Shown piece by piece: positions 1-5,362 of a stretch of DNA of 6,321 nucleotides (position 1 is its first letter; each line of letters opens with the position of its first letter). Origin of the DNA: Phascolarctobacterium sp. (lineage in GTDB: Bacteria; Bacillota; Negativicutes; Acidaminococcales; Acidaminococcaceae). Location: the NCBI GenBank assembly GCA_016302525.1, contig JAEDNJ010000092.1:1-6321 (forward strand), written 5' to 3'. Position numbers and translations under genes: made by a program. Below the pieces are notes generated by a model. That model was not told the origin of the DNA. It ran no database searches and worked only from the letters and a program-made list of their open reading frames with translations.

Positions 1-146
1 ACCAGCATAAGGGCCAGCAAAACACTGAGCACCTCAAAGTCAATATAACTCAGCTGTGGTCTATGCCACAAAGAAGAAACTACTGCCAAAACGACAGCAG
101 CCACTAAAACAATATCCTTTTTTATTAGTTCTTTTATTCTTGTCAA
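1..146 (-). CDS. SLC13/ArsB-type anion permease, N-terminal fragment (cut by window edge)
   Basis: This is the first 48 codons of a gene that continues past position 1. The translation begins with a basic stretch (TRIKELIKKD), followed by a hydrophobic segment (IVLVAAVVLAVVSSLW) and then SYIDFEVLSVLLALMLV. A short basic leader, a first membrane helix and then a 'YIDF-x-VL-x-LL' segment is the pattern I associate with the N-terminus of the SLC13/ArsB/CitMHS ion-transporter superfamily. Only one and a half membrane segments are visible, so the substrate cannot be called. I chose the TTG at 144-146 because it gives a leader of family-like length; the Shine-Dalgarno match before it is poor. An in-frame TTG at 177-179, overlapping the end of comF, would add 11 residues. 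The gene follows comF by 23 nt on the same strand and is probably the distal gene of the recD2 operon. Confidence 0.55.
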   Translation of the reverse strand, partial: MTRIKELIKKDIVLVAAVVLAVVSSLWHRPQLSYIDFEVLSVLLALML

Positions 147-169
147 AATAATGCCAGCTTTCTTGAGCC

Positions 170-889
170 TTAGCTCCAATTATCCTTGCTGGCACAAAAG
201 GCCAGCACACCCACACTTTTAGCTCCTGACTTTAGGAGCAGCTGGGCAGCCTCCTTCATCGTGCTACCCGTAGTATAAATATCGTCACAGAGCAGAATAC
301 GCTTATCAAGAAGCTGCTCCTTCTGCTTCACGGCAAAGCAGCCCTCCAGCTCCGCTTTTCTTTCCTCTTCTGCCATCGTATAAAGGGGCGCTGTACTTCT
401 CTTGCGCTCTAGCAAAGCTTCGCGAAGGCTCTGCTTCCTTAGCTCAGCAAAAAGCTCCTGTGGTACATCAAAGCCACGCAGGCGCCGCCTTTCCTCACTC
501 GTAGGAATAGAGATAAGCACATCATAATGCCTGCAAAGACCTCGAAAAGAGCCTGTAAGAGCTAGGTCCGCTTCCTCCTTGAGTAAGGGTAAAAGCCTGG
601 CTTCTCTGTCAAATTTAAGCTTATGCAAGGCCTCCTTAAAGGCTCCCTCATAGCGATATAGTAGCTCTACCCTATCAAAAATATCCTCTGCTGCTACAGG
701 CTGACCTATATTATTCAAAGCCTGCCAGGATTTCCTATCAGCCCCATAAAGCTTAACCTTATGCAGAGCAAAGGCTTTTCTACACGCTGCACACACGAGC
801 CCAGTATCAATTTCCACATTACAAACAGCGCAGCGCCTAGGAAAAAAGATTTCCTTAAAAAGCTGCAAATTATAAGCAAGCTGCTTCAA
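170..889 (-). CDS. comF: ComF family protein (phosphoribosyltransferase-like)
   Basis: This is a 239-aa cytoplasmic protein of usual ComF length. It has an N-terminal four-cysteine zinc-ribbon-like motif (C20xxC23 and C33xxC36) just after FFPRR. A central segment, IPTSEERRRLRGFDVPQELF (about 128-147), matches the family's conserved R-x-RGF-Nq region. A type I phosphoribosyltransferase PRPP loop, CDDIYTTGST (201-210), lies near the C-terminus. In naturally competent bacteria ComF is needed for DNA uptake, where it links the uptake machinery to cytoplasmic ssDNA handling; a PRTase reaction has not been firmly assigned to it. No other competence gene is visible here, so competence itself is not shown. 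The start is a TTG at 887-889, overlapping the recD2 TGA stop as TTGA. A purine-rich AGGAAAG about 13 nt upstream is a distant SD, so translation is probably coupled to recD2. No ATG is available near the N-terminus. Confidence 0.9.
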   Translation of the reverse strand: MKQLAYNLQLFKEIFFPRRCAVCNVEIDTGLVCAACRKAFALHKVKLYGADRKSWQALNNIGQPVAAEDIFDRVELLYRYEGAFKEALHKLKFDREARLLPLLKEEADLALTGSFRGLCRHYDVLISIPTSEERRRLRGFDVPQELFAELRKQSLREALLERKRSTAPLYTMAEEERKAELEGCFAVKQKEQLLDKRILLCDDIYTTGSTMKEAAQLLLKSGAKSVGVLAFCASKDNWS

Positions 890-3048
890 TAAATATCACT
901 GCTTTCCTGAAGTCGTTCTGCAAGCAAGGAATAGCGTTGGCGCATTTTATCGTTTTCAACAGCCGTGCGCACCGCTCTGCGGCTGCCAACAACCAGCACT
1001 TTTTCCTTAGCTCTAGTAACAGCTGTATAGAGAAGATTTCTCTGTAACATAATATAATGGCTGGGTACCATACACAAAAGCACATAGGGATATTCACTGC
1101 CCTGAGACTTGTGCACGCTCATAGCATAAGCCAGCTGTAGTTCCTCTACCTCTGTAGCCTCGTAGGTCACGATTTCCCCTTCAAGACGGTCAGGGAAGCT
1201 CACCTGTACCAGCTTGCCCTCAATGCGCACCACCCTGCCAATATCTCCGTTGAATACATCCTTCTCATAGTTATTGCGAATTTGCATAACCTTATCGCCG
1301 CAACGGATTACATTGCCGCCAGGAATATTTATTTCCTGCTTTAAGCCAGAGGGCGGATTCACATACTGCTGCATTAGCTTATTCAGATTTTGCACGCCGC
1401 AGGGATTTTTATGCATGGGTGTCAGCACCTGCACCTCGCGCCAATCTGTATAGCGCACGACGTGAGCATAGGTGCGAGCCACATACTCTGCTGCCTCAGG
1501 CTCGCTGGCAAACTCCTGCATTGAGAAGTCTCCCTCTGTCTCAAATTCAGGCATCTGCCCTCGATTAATTTTATGGGCATTGAGCACAATGGGGCTCACC
1601 TCTGCCTGACGAAACACATTCTCTAGGCGTACCACAGGCATTTTCTGCGAGCGAATAATATCCTTCAGCACCGAGCCCGGTCCTACAGAGGGCAGCTGGT
1701 CCACATCACCAACAAGAATGAGACGACAGCCACCAGGCACAGCCTTTAAAAGGTTGTGGATAAGATTTATATCTAACATCGAAGCCTCGTCGATAATAAT
1801 AGCCTCGGCATCTAAGGGGTCACTATCGTTTTTATTAAAGATAAAGCCATTGCCAGTAGGTGTATATTCTAAAAGCCTATGCACCGTCTTAGCCTCCCTT
1901 TGCGAGGATTCTGCTAAGCGACGGGCAGCTCGACCAGTAGGCGCAGCCAAAAGAATACGACAGCCGCCCTTTTCCAAAACGTTAATAATGCCCTTGACAA
2001 CCGTTGTCTTACCAGTACCAGGGCCACCCGTGAGTACCAAAACGCCATGCTCTAAGGAAGCATAGATAGCCTCTCGCTGAGCCTCCGCTAAGGTAATACC
2101 GGCCTCATTTTCCCAAGCTAGAATAACATCATCAGCATTTACTCTTGTAATGGGCTTAGCCTGGTCTCTAAGAGCACTTAAACGGCGAGCCGTATTTACC
2201 TCTGCCCGATAAAGATACTCTGCATACACCAGCCGCATACCACCTGAGTCCTGAATCCTAAGCAGATTTTTATTAGCTAAAGAGTTGAAAATATCCTGCA
2301 CTAGATTCGTATCTACCATAAGGTAACGCGCTGTTTCCTGCACCAGCATAGATTCAGGCACGCAGGTATGCCCCACCGCAGCCGATTGGGTCAGGGCATA
2401 GCTTAAGCCAGCAATTAGTCGCTCATCTGAATCGCGCGGTACCCCCATTGCCATAGCAATTCTATCCGCAGTTTTAAAGCCTATTCCATCAATTTCTGTA
2501 GCGAGGTTATAGGGATTCGCCTTAATTCGAGCTATAGCAGTATCTCCATAGGCCTGCTGCAGCTTTGTAGCATAGTTACCGCTGACACCATGCGATTCCA
2601 AAAAGAGCATGAGCTCGCGTAGCCCACTGAGAGCCTTGTAGGCCTCGCCCATGGCCAGCGCCTTTTTGACACTGATACCCTGAACCTCCGCCAGACGGTC
2701 AGGAGCCTCGTTCAGCACAGTTAAAGCCTCCACGCCAAACTTATCTACTATGCGTTTGGCCAGTGTCTTGCCAATTCCCTTCACGGCCCCAGAGGCTAAA
2801 AAGCTTTCAATACCAGCTACGGAGGTAGGCTCTACAATTCTTAGCACCTTAACATCCAGCTGCTGCCCAAAGCGCGCATGCTCAATCCATTCGCCTTCAA
2901 GCTCCACATTTTCTCCCATATAAGGGGCAGAGCCGTGATAAACAGCAGTAAAGACACCTGTTTTTTTGCTTTCTATTTTTAGTACACAAAATGTATTATC
3001 TTCACTTTGAAAGACAACATTATCTACTACACCGGCAATTTGTTCCAT
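886..3048 (-). CDS. recD2: RecD2 (YrrC-type) ATP-dependent 5'-3' DNA helicase
   Basis: This is a 720-aa SF1B helicase of the RecD2 type, found in bacteria as a stand-alone enzyme without RecBC and involved in DNA repair and replication-fork maintenance. The N-terminal portion (about 1-75) looks like the RecD2 OB-fold domain. Helix-hairpin-helix-like segments follow at about 87-105, 121-133 and 185-202 (the last is EIDGIGFKTADRIAMAMG). The helicase core is complete: Walker A GGPGTGKTT (341-349), motif Ia LLAAPTGRAA (366-375), Walker B IIIDEASML (418-425), motif III LILVGDVDQLPSVGPG (443-458), motif V-like YAMSVHKSQGSEYP (641-654) and motif VI NLLYTAVTRAKEKV (671-684). A TTG four codons upstream (3058-3060) is also open, but the only Shine-Dalgarno sequence, GGAG at 3055-3058, overlaps that TTG and sits 6 nt before the ATG at 3046-3048, so I use the ATG. 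It is first in an operon with comF. Confidence 0.96.
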   Translation of the reverse strand: MEQIAGVVDNVVFQSEDNTFCVLKIESKKTGVFTAVYHGSAPYMGENVELEGEWIEHARFGQQLDVKVLRIVEPTSVAGIESFLASGAVKGIGKTLAKRIVDKFGVEALTVLNEAPDRLAEVQGISVKKALAMGEAYKALSGLRELMLFLESHGVSGNYATKLQQAYGDTAIARIKANPYNLATEIDGIGFKTADRIAMAMGVPRDSDERLIAGLSYALTQSAAVGHTCVPESMLVQETARYLMVDTNLVQDIFNSLANKNLLRIQDSGGMRLVYAEYLYRAEVNTARRLSALRDQAKPITRVNADDVILAWENEAGITLAEAQREAIYASLEHGVLVLTGGPGTGKTTVVKGIINVLEKGGCRILLAAPTGRAARRLAESSQREAKTVHRLLEYTPTGNGFIFNKNDSDPLDAEAIIIDEASMLDINLIHNLLKAVPGGCRLILVGDVDQLPSVGPGSVLKDIIRSQKMPVVRLENVFRQAEVSPIVLNAHKINRGQMPEFETEGDFSMQEFASEPEAAEYVARTYAHVVRYTDWREVQVLTPMHKNPCGVQNLNKLMQQYVNPPSGLKQEINIPGGNVIRCGDKVMQIRNNYEKDVFNGDIGRVVRIEGKLVQVSFPDRLEGEIVTYEATEVEELQLAYAMSVHKSQGSEYPYVLLCMVPSHYIMLQRNLLYTAVTRAKEKVLVVGSRRAVRTAVENDKMRQRYSLLAERLQESSDIY

Positions 3049-3054
3049 AGGCTT

Positions 3055-3058
3055 CTCC
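3055..3058 (-). promoter_or_regulatory. Shine-Dalgarno site that fixes the recD2 start
   Basis: GGAG is followed by 6 nt and then ATG (3046-3048). It overlaps the upstream in-frame TTG at 3058-3060, which therefore has no ribosome-binding site of its own in a usable position. Confidence 0.75.
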
Positions 3059-3067
3059 AAAACACAT

Positions 3068-3094
3068 TTTCGTAGTGTATATTATACCACGAAA
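3068..3094. promoter_or_regulatory. 27-bp imperfect palindrome over the recD2 -10 box, candidate operator
   Basis: The sequence is symmetric around position 3081. The outer arms TTTCGT (3068-3073) and ACGAAA (3089-3094) are perfectly complementary, and inner GT/AC and TA/TA pairs also match, giving 10 matches in 13 position pairs. It spans roughly -20 to +7 relative to the predicted start, so most of it is not transcribed. This argues for a DNA-binding dimer site rather than an RNA hairpin. It does not resemble the Bacillus-type LexA box (CGAAC-N4-GTTCG) or a CcpA cre site. The regulator is unknown. Confidence 0.4.
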
Positions 3095-3109
3095 CAGCAG
3101 TTAAAAAAA
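3081..3109 (-). promoter_or_regulatory. recD2-comF promoter (extended -10)
   Basis: The minus strand carries TATAAT at 3081-3086, preceded by TGG, which gives a TGn extended -10 element. The -35 position at 17-nt spacing falls in the T-run of the upstream terminator (TTTTTT, 3104-3109) and is a weak match, as is common when the extended -10 is present. Transcription would begin near 3074, giving a leader of roughly 25 nt that contains the GGAG ribosome-binding site. The -10 lies in the middle of a 27-bp dyad, annotated separately. Confidence 0.65.
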
Positions 3110-3139
3110 TAGAAGCCTAAAGTTTTTTTAGACTTCTAT
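3103..3139 (-). terminator. Rho-independent terminator of the SpeD-like/HAD/pentapeptide unit
   Basis: On the minus strand a 13-bp stem (3127-3139 pairing with 3109-3121, including one U-G wobble) closes a 5-nt loop and is followed by a run of T residues (3103-3108). It begins 22 nt after the stop codon of the pentapeptide gene. On the plus strand the wobble becomes a C/A mismatch, which indicates the minus-strand direction. Confidence 0.88.
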
Positions 3140-3161
3140 CATTCTTTAAGTCGCTATTTAC

Positions 3162-3926
3162 TTATTCCCACTTAACCTCTTCCTGATTAGCAGTGCCAAA
3201 AAGCGTAAAGCTCATATTTGCTCCGCGCAAATCGGCCCTACGCAGGTTAGCCTTATCAAGATTAGCTCTTGCCAGCTGAGAACTGCGCAAATCTGCCCCA
3301 GGCAGCTTGGCACTCTCAAAATTGGCCTCCTGCAAAACAGCCCCTTTCAAGCGAGCTCCTGTAAGATTAGCATTAACAAAAATACTATTTCTCAGCTTAG
3401 CATTAACCAGCCAGCAATTTGGCAAATTAGCGCCAGAGAAATCGGCAAAGTCTGCATTAACGCCAATCATAGAAGCATCATCACCAACAACATTTTGCAG
3501 CTGCGCATTTAAAAGCTGTGCCTTATAGAGCTGCACTCGCCACAGCATTGCTCCCTGCAAATTAGCGTTAGTCAAATCGCTCTCCTGCAGGCTAGCCATG
3601 CTCAGATTCGCTTTAGCAAGCTTGGCCTGGCGCAGCTGTGCCTTGACCAATAGAGCGGCATGAAAATTAGCCCCTTCTAAATTGGCCTTGTTCAGCCTTG
3701 TGCCATAGAGGCGCGCCTCTTGAAAGTCAGCCCCACGAAAATCTCTACCACTTAAGTCTAAGCCGCTCAAATCAGCACCAGACAAATCACCCTTGGGACA
3801 GCTTCCACCATGAAGAACTGTGGCTAAATCACTATTGCTATAGGCAGCAGCCTGACTAGAGAAGCCGGCTAAAAAAACAAGCAGCAGCCCTTTTGCTATT
3901 TTCTTAGATAATATTTCTAACATCAT
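3162..3926 (-). CDS. Exported pentapeptide-repeat protein
   Basis: This 254-aa protein has a classical Sec signal peptide: K9, K10 and K13, then the hydrophobic run GLLLVFLAGF, then an AAA motif with likely signal-peptidase I cleavage after residue 28. No lipobox cysteine is present. After a short segment with GSCPKGDLSG, a pentapeptide (A(D/N)Lxx) array runs in one register from L48 to F243. The central L/F/M position falls on every fifth residue, about 40 repeats, with only G148 and A158 breaking the hydrophobic pattern. In known structures four such repeats make one coil of a square right-handed beta-helix, so about 10 coils are expected. The protein is probably periplasmic or cell-surface; its function is unknown. 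The first ATG (3924-3926) is 4 nt from GAGG (3931-3934) and the adjacent second ATG (3921-3923) is 7 nt away, so the true start could be either. It follows the HAD gene by 10 nt and precedes a terminator. Confidence 0.88.
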   Translation of the reverse strand: MMLEILSKKIAKGLLLVFLAGFSSQAAAYSNSDLATVLHGGSCPKGDLSGADLSGLDLSGRDFRGADFQEARLYGTRLNKANLEGANFHAALLVKAQLRQAKLAKANLSMASLQESDLTNANLQGAMLWRVQLYKAQLLNAQLQNVVGDDASMIGVNADFADFSGANLPNCWLVNAKLRNSIFVNANLTGARLKGAVLQEANFESAKLPGADLRSSQLARANLDKANLRRADLRGANMSFTLFGTANQEEVKWE

Positions 3927-3936
3927 ATATCCTCAA

Positions 3937-4635
3937 TCAGGCCTCGTCTAAAAGCCTTTCTAAATCAGCAGGATTATCTGGCAAGGCATCCAGAATTTTC
4001 CAGGGTGCCACCTCGACAAAGTCCTCACGCTTCTTGCTCGAACCATCCAGGACAATTAAACAACGTGCACCTATAGCCTGGGCACAGAGCACATCATTAA
4101 TCGTATCGCCAATGAAAATTAAATCTGCAGCTGTAGCTCCTTGCTCAGCAATCTGCAAACGCTGCAGGGCAATACGAGCCAAATCTCGGCGATCCTCTGC
4201 CAGCTCGCCAAAAACACTGTGGTCAAAATTAAAATAATGATCCAGCTTATAATGCGCTAGCTTTTGCTTAGCGCCCATACGAATGTTGCCCGTCAAAAGA
4301 CAGTTCTCGTAGCGGCTGTCTTCCTTTTGAAAATACTGCAGAGTTTTCTCGACATTTTTCATTATGCGCCCCTGGTATTTAGGCAGCCACTTAGGCAGCT
4401 CCATCTGATAGCGGATAATCAGACTAGCGACCTCCGACAAGTGACAGCGCCCACGAATAAAGGTTACAGCGCTTTTTAGTATTTCTGAATCGGTGCGACC
4501 GGCCAGCGAGCTCTGGAAAGCAAAGGCATCCAAAAAATAATAATCCTTGATAACCTGCAGCATAGCCTGCATGCCAGCGCCACCCGTGAGTAACAGGGTG
4601 CCATCCACATCCCACATTAAATGCTTTTTTTTCAT
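3937..4635 (-). CDS. HAD-superfamily hydrolase, phosphoglycolate-phosphatase-like
   Basis: This is a 232-aa cytoplasmic protein with the full haloacid-dehalogenase motif set. Motif I is WDVDGTL (nucleophile D9, acid D11), motif II is LLTGN (113-117, T115), motif III is a lysine in GAKQKL (K123 or K125), and motif IV is IFIGDTINDV (D177 and D181). About 100 residues lie between motifs I and II, which fits a C1 helical cap as in Gph/PGMB-like phosphatases. The family typically hydrolyses small phosphomonoesters; the substrate here cannot be read from sequence. I start at the ATG at 4633-4635 because AGGAGG lies 6 nt upstream at 4642-4647. The longer open frame to 4695 would translate through a hairpin and lacks an SD. 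It lies 63 nt after the SpeD-like gene, and its stop is followed by the SD of the pentapeptide gene, which suggests translational coupling. Confidence 0.88.
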   Translation of the reverse strand: MKKKHLMWDVDGTLLLTGGAGMQAMLQVIKDYYFLDAFAFQSSLAGRTDSEILKSAVTFIRGRCHLSEVASLIIRYQMELPKWLPKYQGRIMKNVEKTLQYFQKEDSRYENCLLTGNIRMGAKQKLAHYKLDHYFNFDHSVFGELAEDRRDLARIALQRLQIAEQGATAADLIFIGDTINDVLCAQAIGARCLIVLDGSSKKREDFVEVAPWKILDALPDNPADLERLLDEA

Positions 4636-4641
4636 AGCCTT

Positions 4642-4647
4642 CCTCCT
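4642..4647 (-). promoter_or_regulatory. Strong Shine-Dalgarno site that fixes the HAD gene start
   Basis: AGGAGG on the minus strand is a full-consensus SD, 6 nt before the ATG at 4633-4635. It sets the start 20 codons inside the longer open frame. Confidence 0.9.
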
Positions 4648-4652
4648 ATAAG

Positions 4653-4686
4653 AAAAGCGATGCCATACCCTTGGGAATGTCATCGC
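4653..4686 (-). other. Intercistronic hairpin with short U-run, possible attenuator or RNA-processing site
   Basis: On the minus strand GCGATG (4681-4686) pairs with CATCGC (4657-4662), with further CAT/ATG and CC/GG pairs inside, separated by single mismatches, and a CAAG loop. Four T residues (4653-4656) follow. It sits between the SpeD-like stop and the SD of the HAD gene. The U-run is short and the stem has mismatches, so it could be a leaky terminator that lowers expression of the downstream genes, or an mRNA-stability element. It could also be coincidental. Confidence 0.4.
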
Positions 4687-4698
4687 CCTTAACACCGT

Positions 4699-5169
4699 TT
4701 ATAAGGAACGGGGCTTTAAGATAATTTTTTTCAGCTCGTTGCCAATGCTTCTGGTACGACGGCTAAATTTAATTTTAGAATTGCGACGAGGCTTCATGTC
4801 GGCTACACTGCCAAAATCACCACGGTCCAGCAGGGTAATTTTCACCTTGTCTGTACCAAAGAAAACACGCAGACTGCGGCTGAGGTCAGCAGGTCTTGCA
4901 GCTTCAAAGCAGCTAAAAACATCAGCAGTCACAAAGCCCAGCTCTTTATATACATGGAGAGTCACGTGCCCACGCTTACAAACTGCTACAACAGAATATT
5001 CCTTGCCCTCTTCGTCCTCGTTGACAACAATTTGGCTCAGCGCCATGCCAAAGGCTTCACAGCCCTTTGCCAGCTCAGCCTTGACACCCTCTAGGTCGTT
5101 AATGACATTATCCTTGCAGCTATACATATCAACAACAATCAATTTGCCCTTACAATCCTTAACCTTCAC
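4699..5169 (-). CDS. S-adenosylmethionine decarboxylase-like protein lacking the pyruvoyl serine
   Basis: The 156-aa product aligns by eye with bacterial AdoMetDC (SpeD/SpeH) over about residues 8-118. KGKLIVVDMYSC matches the N-terminal strand, KRGHVTLHVYKELGFVTADVFSC matches the family core [22 protein letters not shown], and VKITLLDRGDF matches the C-terminal strand. Against my recollection of the Thermotoga maritima enzyme the core aligns without gaps at a constant +4 offset. S59 corresponds to Ser55, H72 to His68 and C87 to Cys83, but the pyruvoyl-forming Ser63 is G67 and the preceding Glu62 is R66. Without that serine the proenzyme cannot self-cleave to make the pyruvoyl cofactor, so ordinary decarboxylation is unlikely. 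The normal FHxF-pxGvSG segment is also replaced by an acidic stretch (EDEEGKEYS). Residues 121-156 form an extra tail with 12 Lys/Arg and 2 acidic residues. The start is GTG (5167-5169), with GAGG 7 nt upstream. It is first in an operon with the HAD and pentapeptide genes, behind a consensus promoter. Confidence 0.78.
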   Translation of the reverse strand: MKVKDCKGKLIVVDMYSCKDNVINDLEGVKAELAKGCEAFGMALSQIVVNEDEEGKEYSVVAVCKRGHVTLHVYKELGFVTADVFSCFEAARPADLSRSLRVFFGTDKVKITLLDRGDFGSVADMKPRRNSKIKFSRRTRSIGNELKKIILKPRSL

Positions 5170-5239
5170 AATGCAACCTCAATTCCAAAATAAAATAAAC
5201 AAAAACATAACACAAAGTAAATATCCAATACGATATTCT

Positions 5240-5268
5240 ATTATAACTAATAAAAACAATTTTGTCAA
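5240..5268 (-). promoter_or_regulatory. Perfect-consensus sigma-70/sigma-A promoter of the SpeD-like operon
   Basis: The minus strand has TTGACA (5263-5268), a 17-nt spacer and TATAAT (5240-5245), matching both consensus hexamers at the optimal spacing. Transcription should begin near 5233, giving a leader of about 64 nt that is A/T-rich and shows no obvious riboswitch-like structure, with GAGG before the GTG start. This predicts strong constitutive transcription unless a repressor acts. Confidence 0.88.
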
Positions 5269-5301
5269 AAGAAAAAGGAACTATTCTCATAGCTCCTTTT
5301 T
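5267..5301 (-). terminator. Rho-independent terminator after rnc
   Basis: On the minus strand an 11-bp stem (5291-5301 with 5272-5282, one G-U wobble) closes an 8-nt loop. The T-rich arm continues through C into TTTT (5267-5270). On the plus strand the wobble becomes an A/C mismatch. It lies about 60 nt after the rnc stop and abuts the -35 box of the next promoter. Confidence 0.75.
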
Positions 5302-5322
5302 GCTTATATTCATTTTCCTATT

Positions 5323-5348
5323 GCGCTAAAACTCCTTAGCCTTAGCAC
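5323..5348 (-). other. Small hairpin in the rnc 3' untranslated region
   Basis: GTGCTAA (5342-5348) and TTAGCGC (5323-5329) on the minus strand can pair over 7 bp with one U-G wobble. No T-run follows, so it is not a terminator by itself. It may be incidental or protect the 3' end of the message. The rest of the 193-nt gap between rnc and the SpeD-like gene is A/T-rich and holds only the terminator and promoter listed separately. Confidence 0.25.
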
Positions 5349-5362
5349 GGACGAATATATAA

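Noticed and set aside
118..146. TTGACA on the minus strand at 141-146 as a promoter -35 for the permease gene
   Set aside because: No acceptable -10 hexamer lies 16-18 nt downstream, and the sequence falls at the proposed coding start.
1718..2065. 115-codon plus-strand ORF inside recD2
   Set aside because: It is antisense to the conserved Walker A/B region of recD2, has no recognisable domain, and is explained as a shadow of the real frame.
3049..3060. Upstream TTG start for recD2 (four extra codons)
   Set aside because: The GGAG SD overlaps this codon and is correctly spaced for the ATG at 3046-3048.
3200..3800. Short periodic DNA repeats across the pentapeptide gene, possibly a tandem or CRISPR-like array
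   Set aside because: The 15-nt periodicity comes from the pentapeptide code. There are no identical repeats with unique spacers.
4636..4695. Longer N-terminus of the HAD protein starting at 4695
   Set aside because: The added 20 residues precede the normal HAD start (KKKHLMWDVDGT), cross a hairpin and lack an SD, whereas AGGAGG sits 6 nt before the inner ATG.
5159..5290. A 43-codon minus-strand ORF with a hydrophobic translation, preceded by AAGGAG and overlapping the SpeD-like start
   Set aside because: It reads through the terminator stem and the consensus promoter. Its ATG is upstream of the predicted transcription start, and the SD-to-ATG gap is only 2 nt. The hydrophobic look follows from A/T-rich non-coding DNA.
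4739..5329. 196-codon plus-strand ORF antisense to the SpeD-like gene
   Set aside because: It lies opposite a gene with clear family similarity, promoter and SD. Its translation is low-complexity Ser/Leu/Arg-rich with no recognisable domain, and it runs across the terminator and promoter of the other strand.
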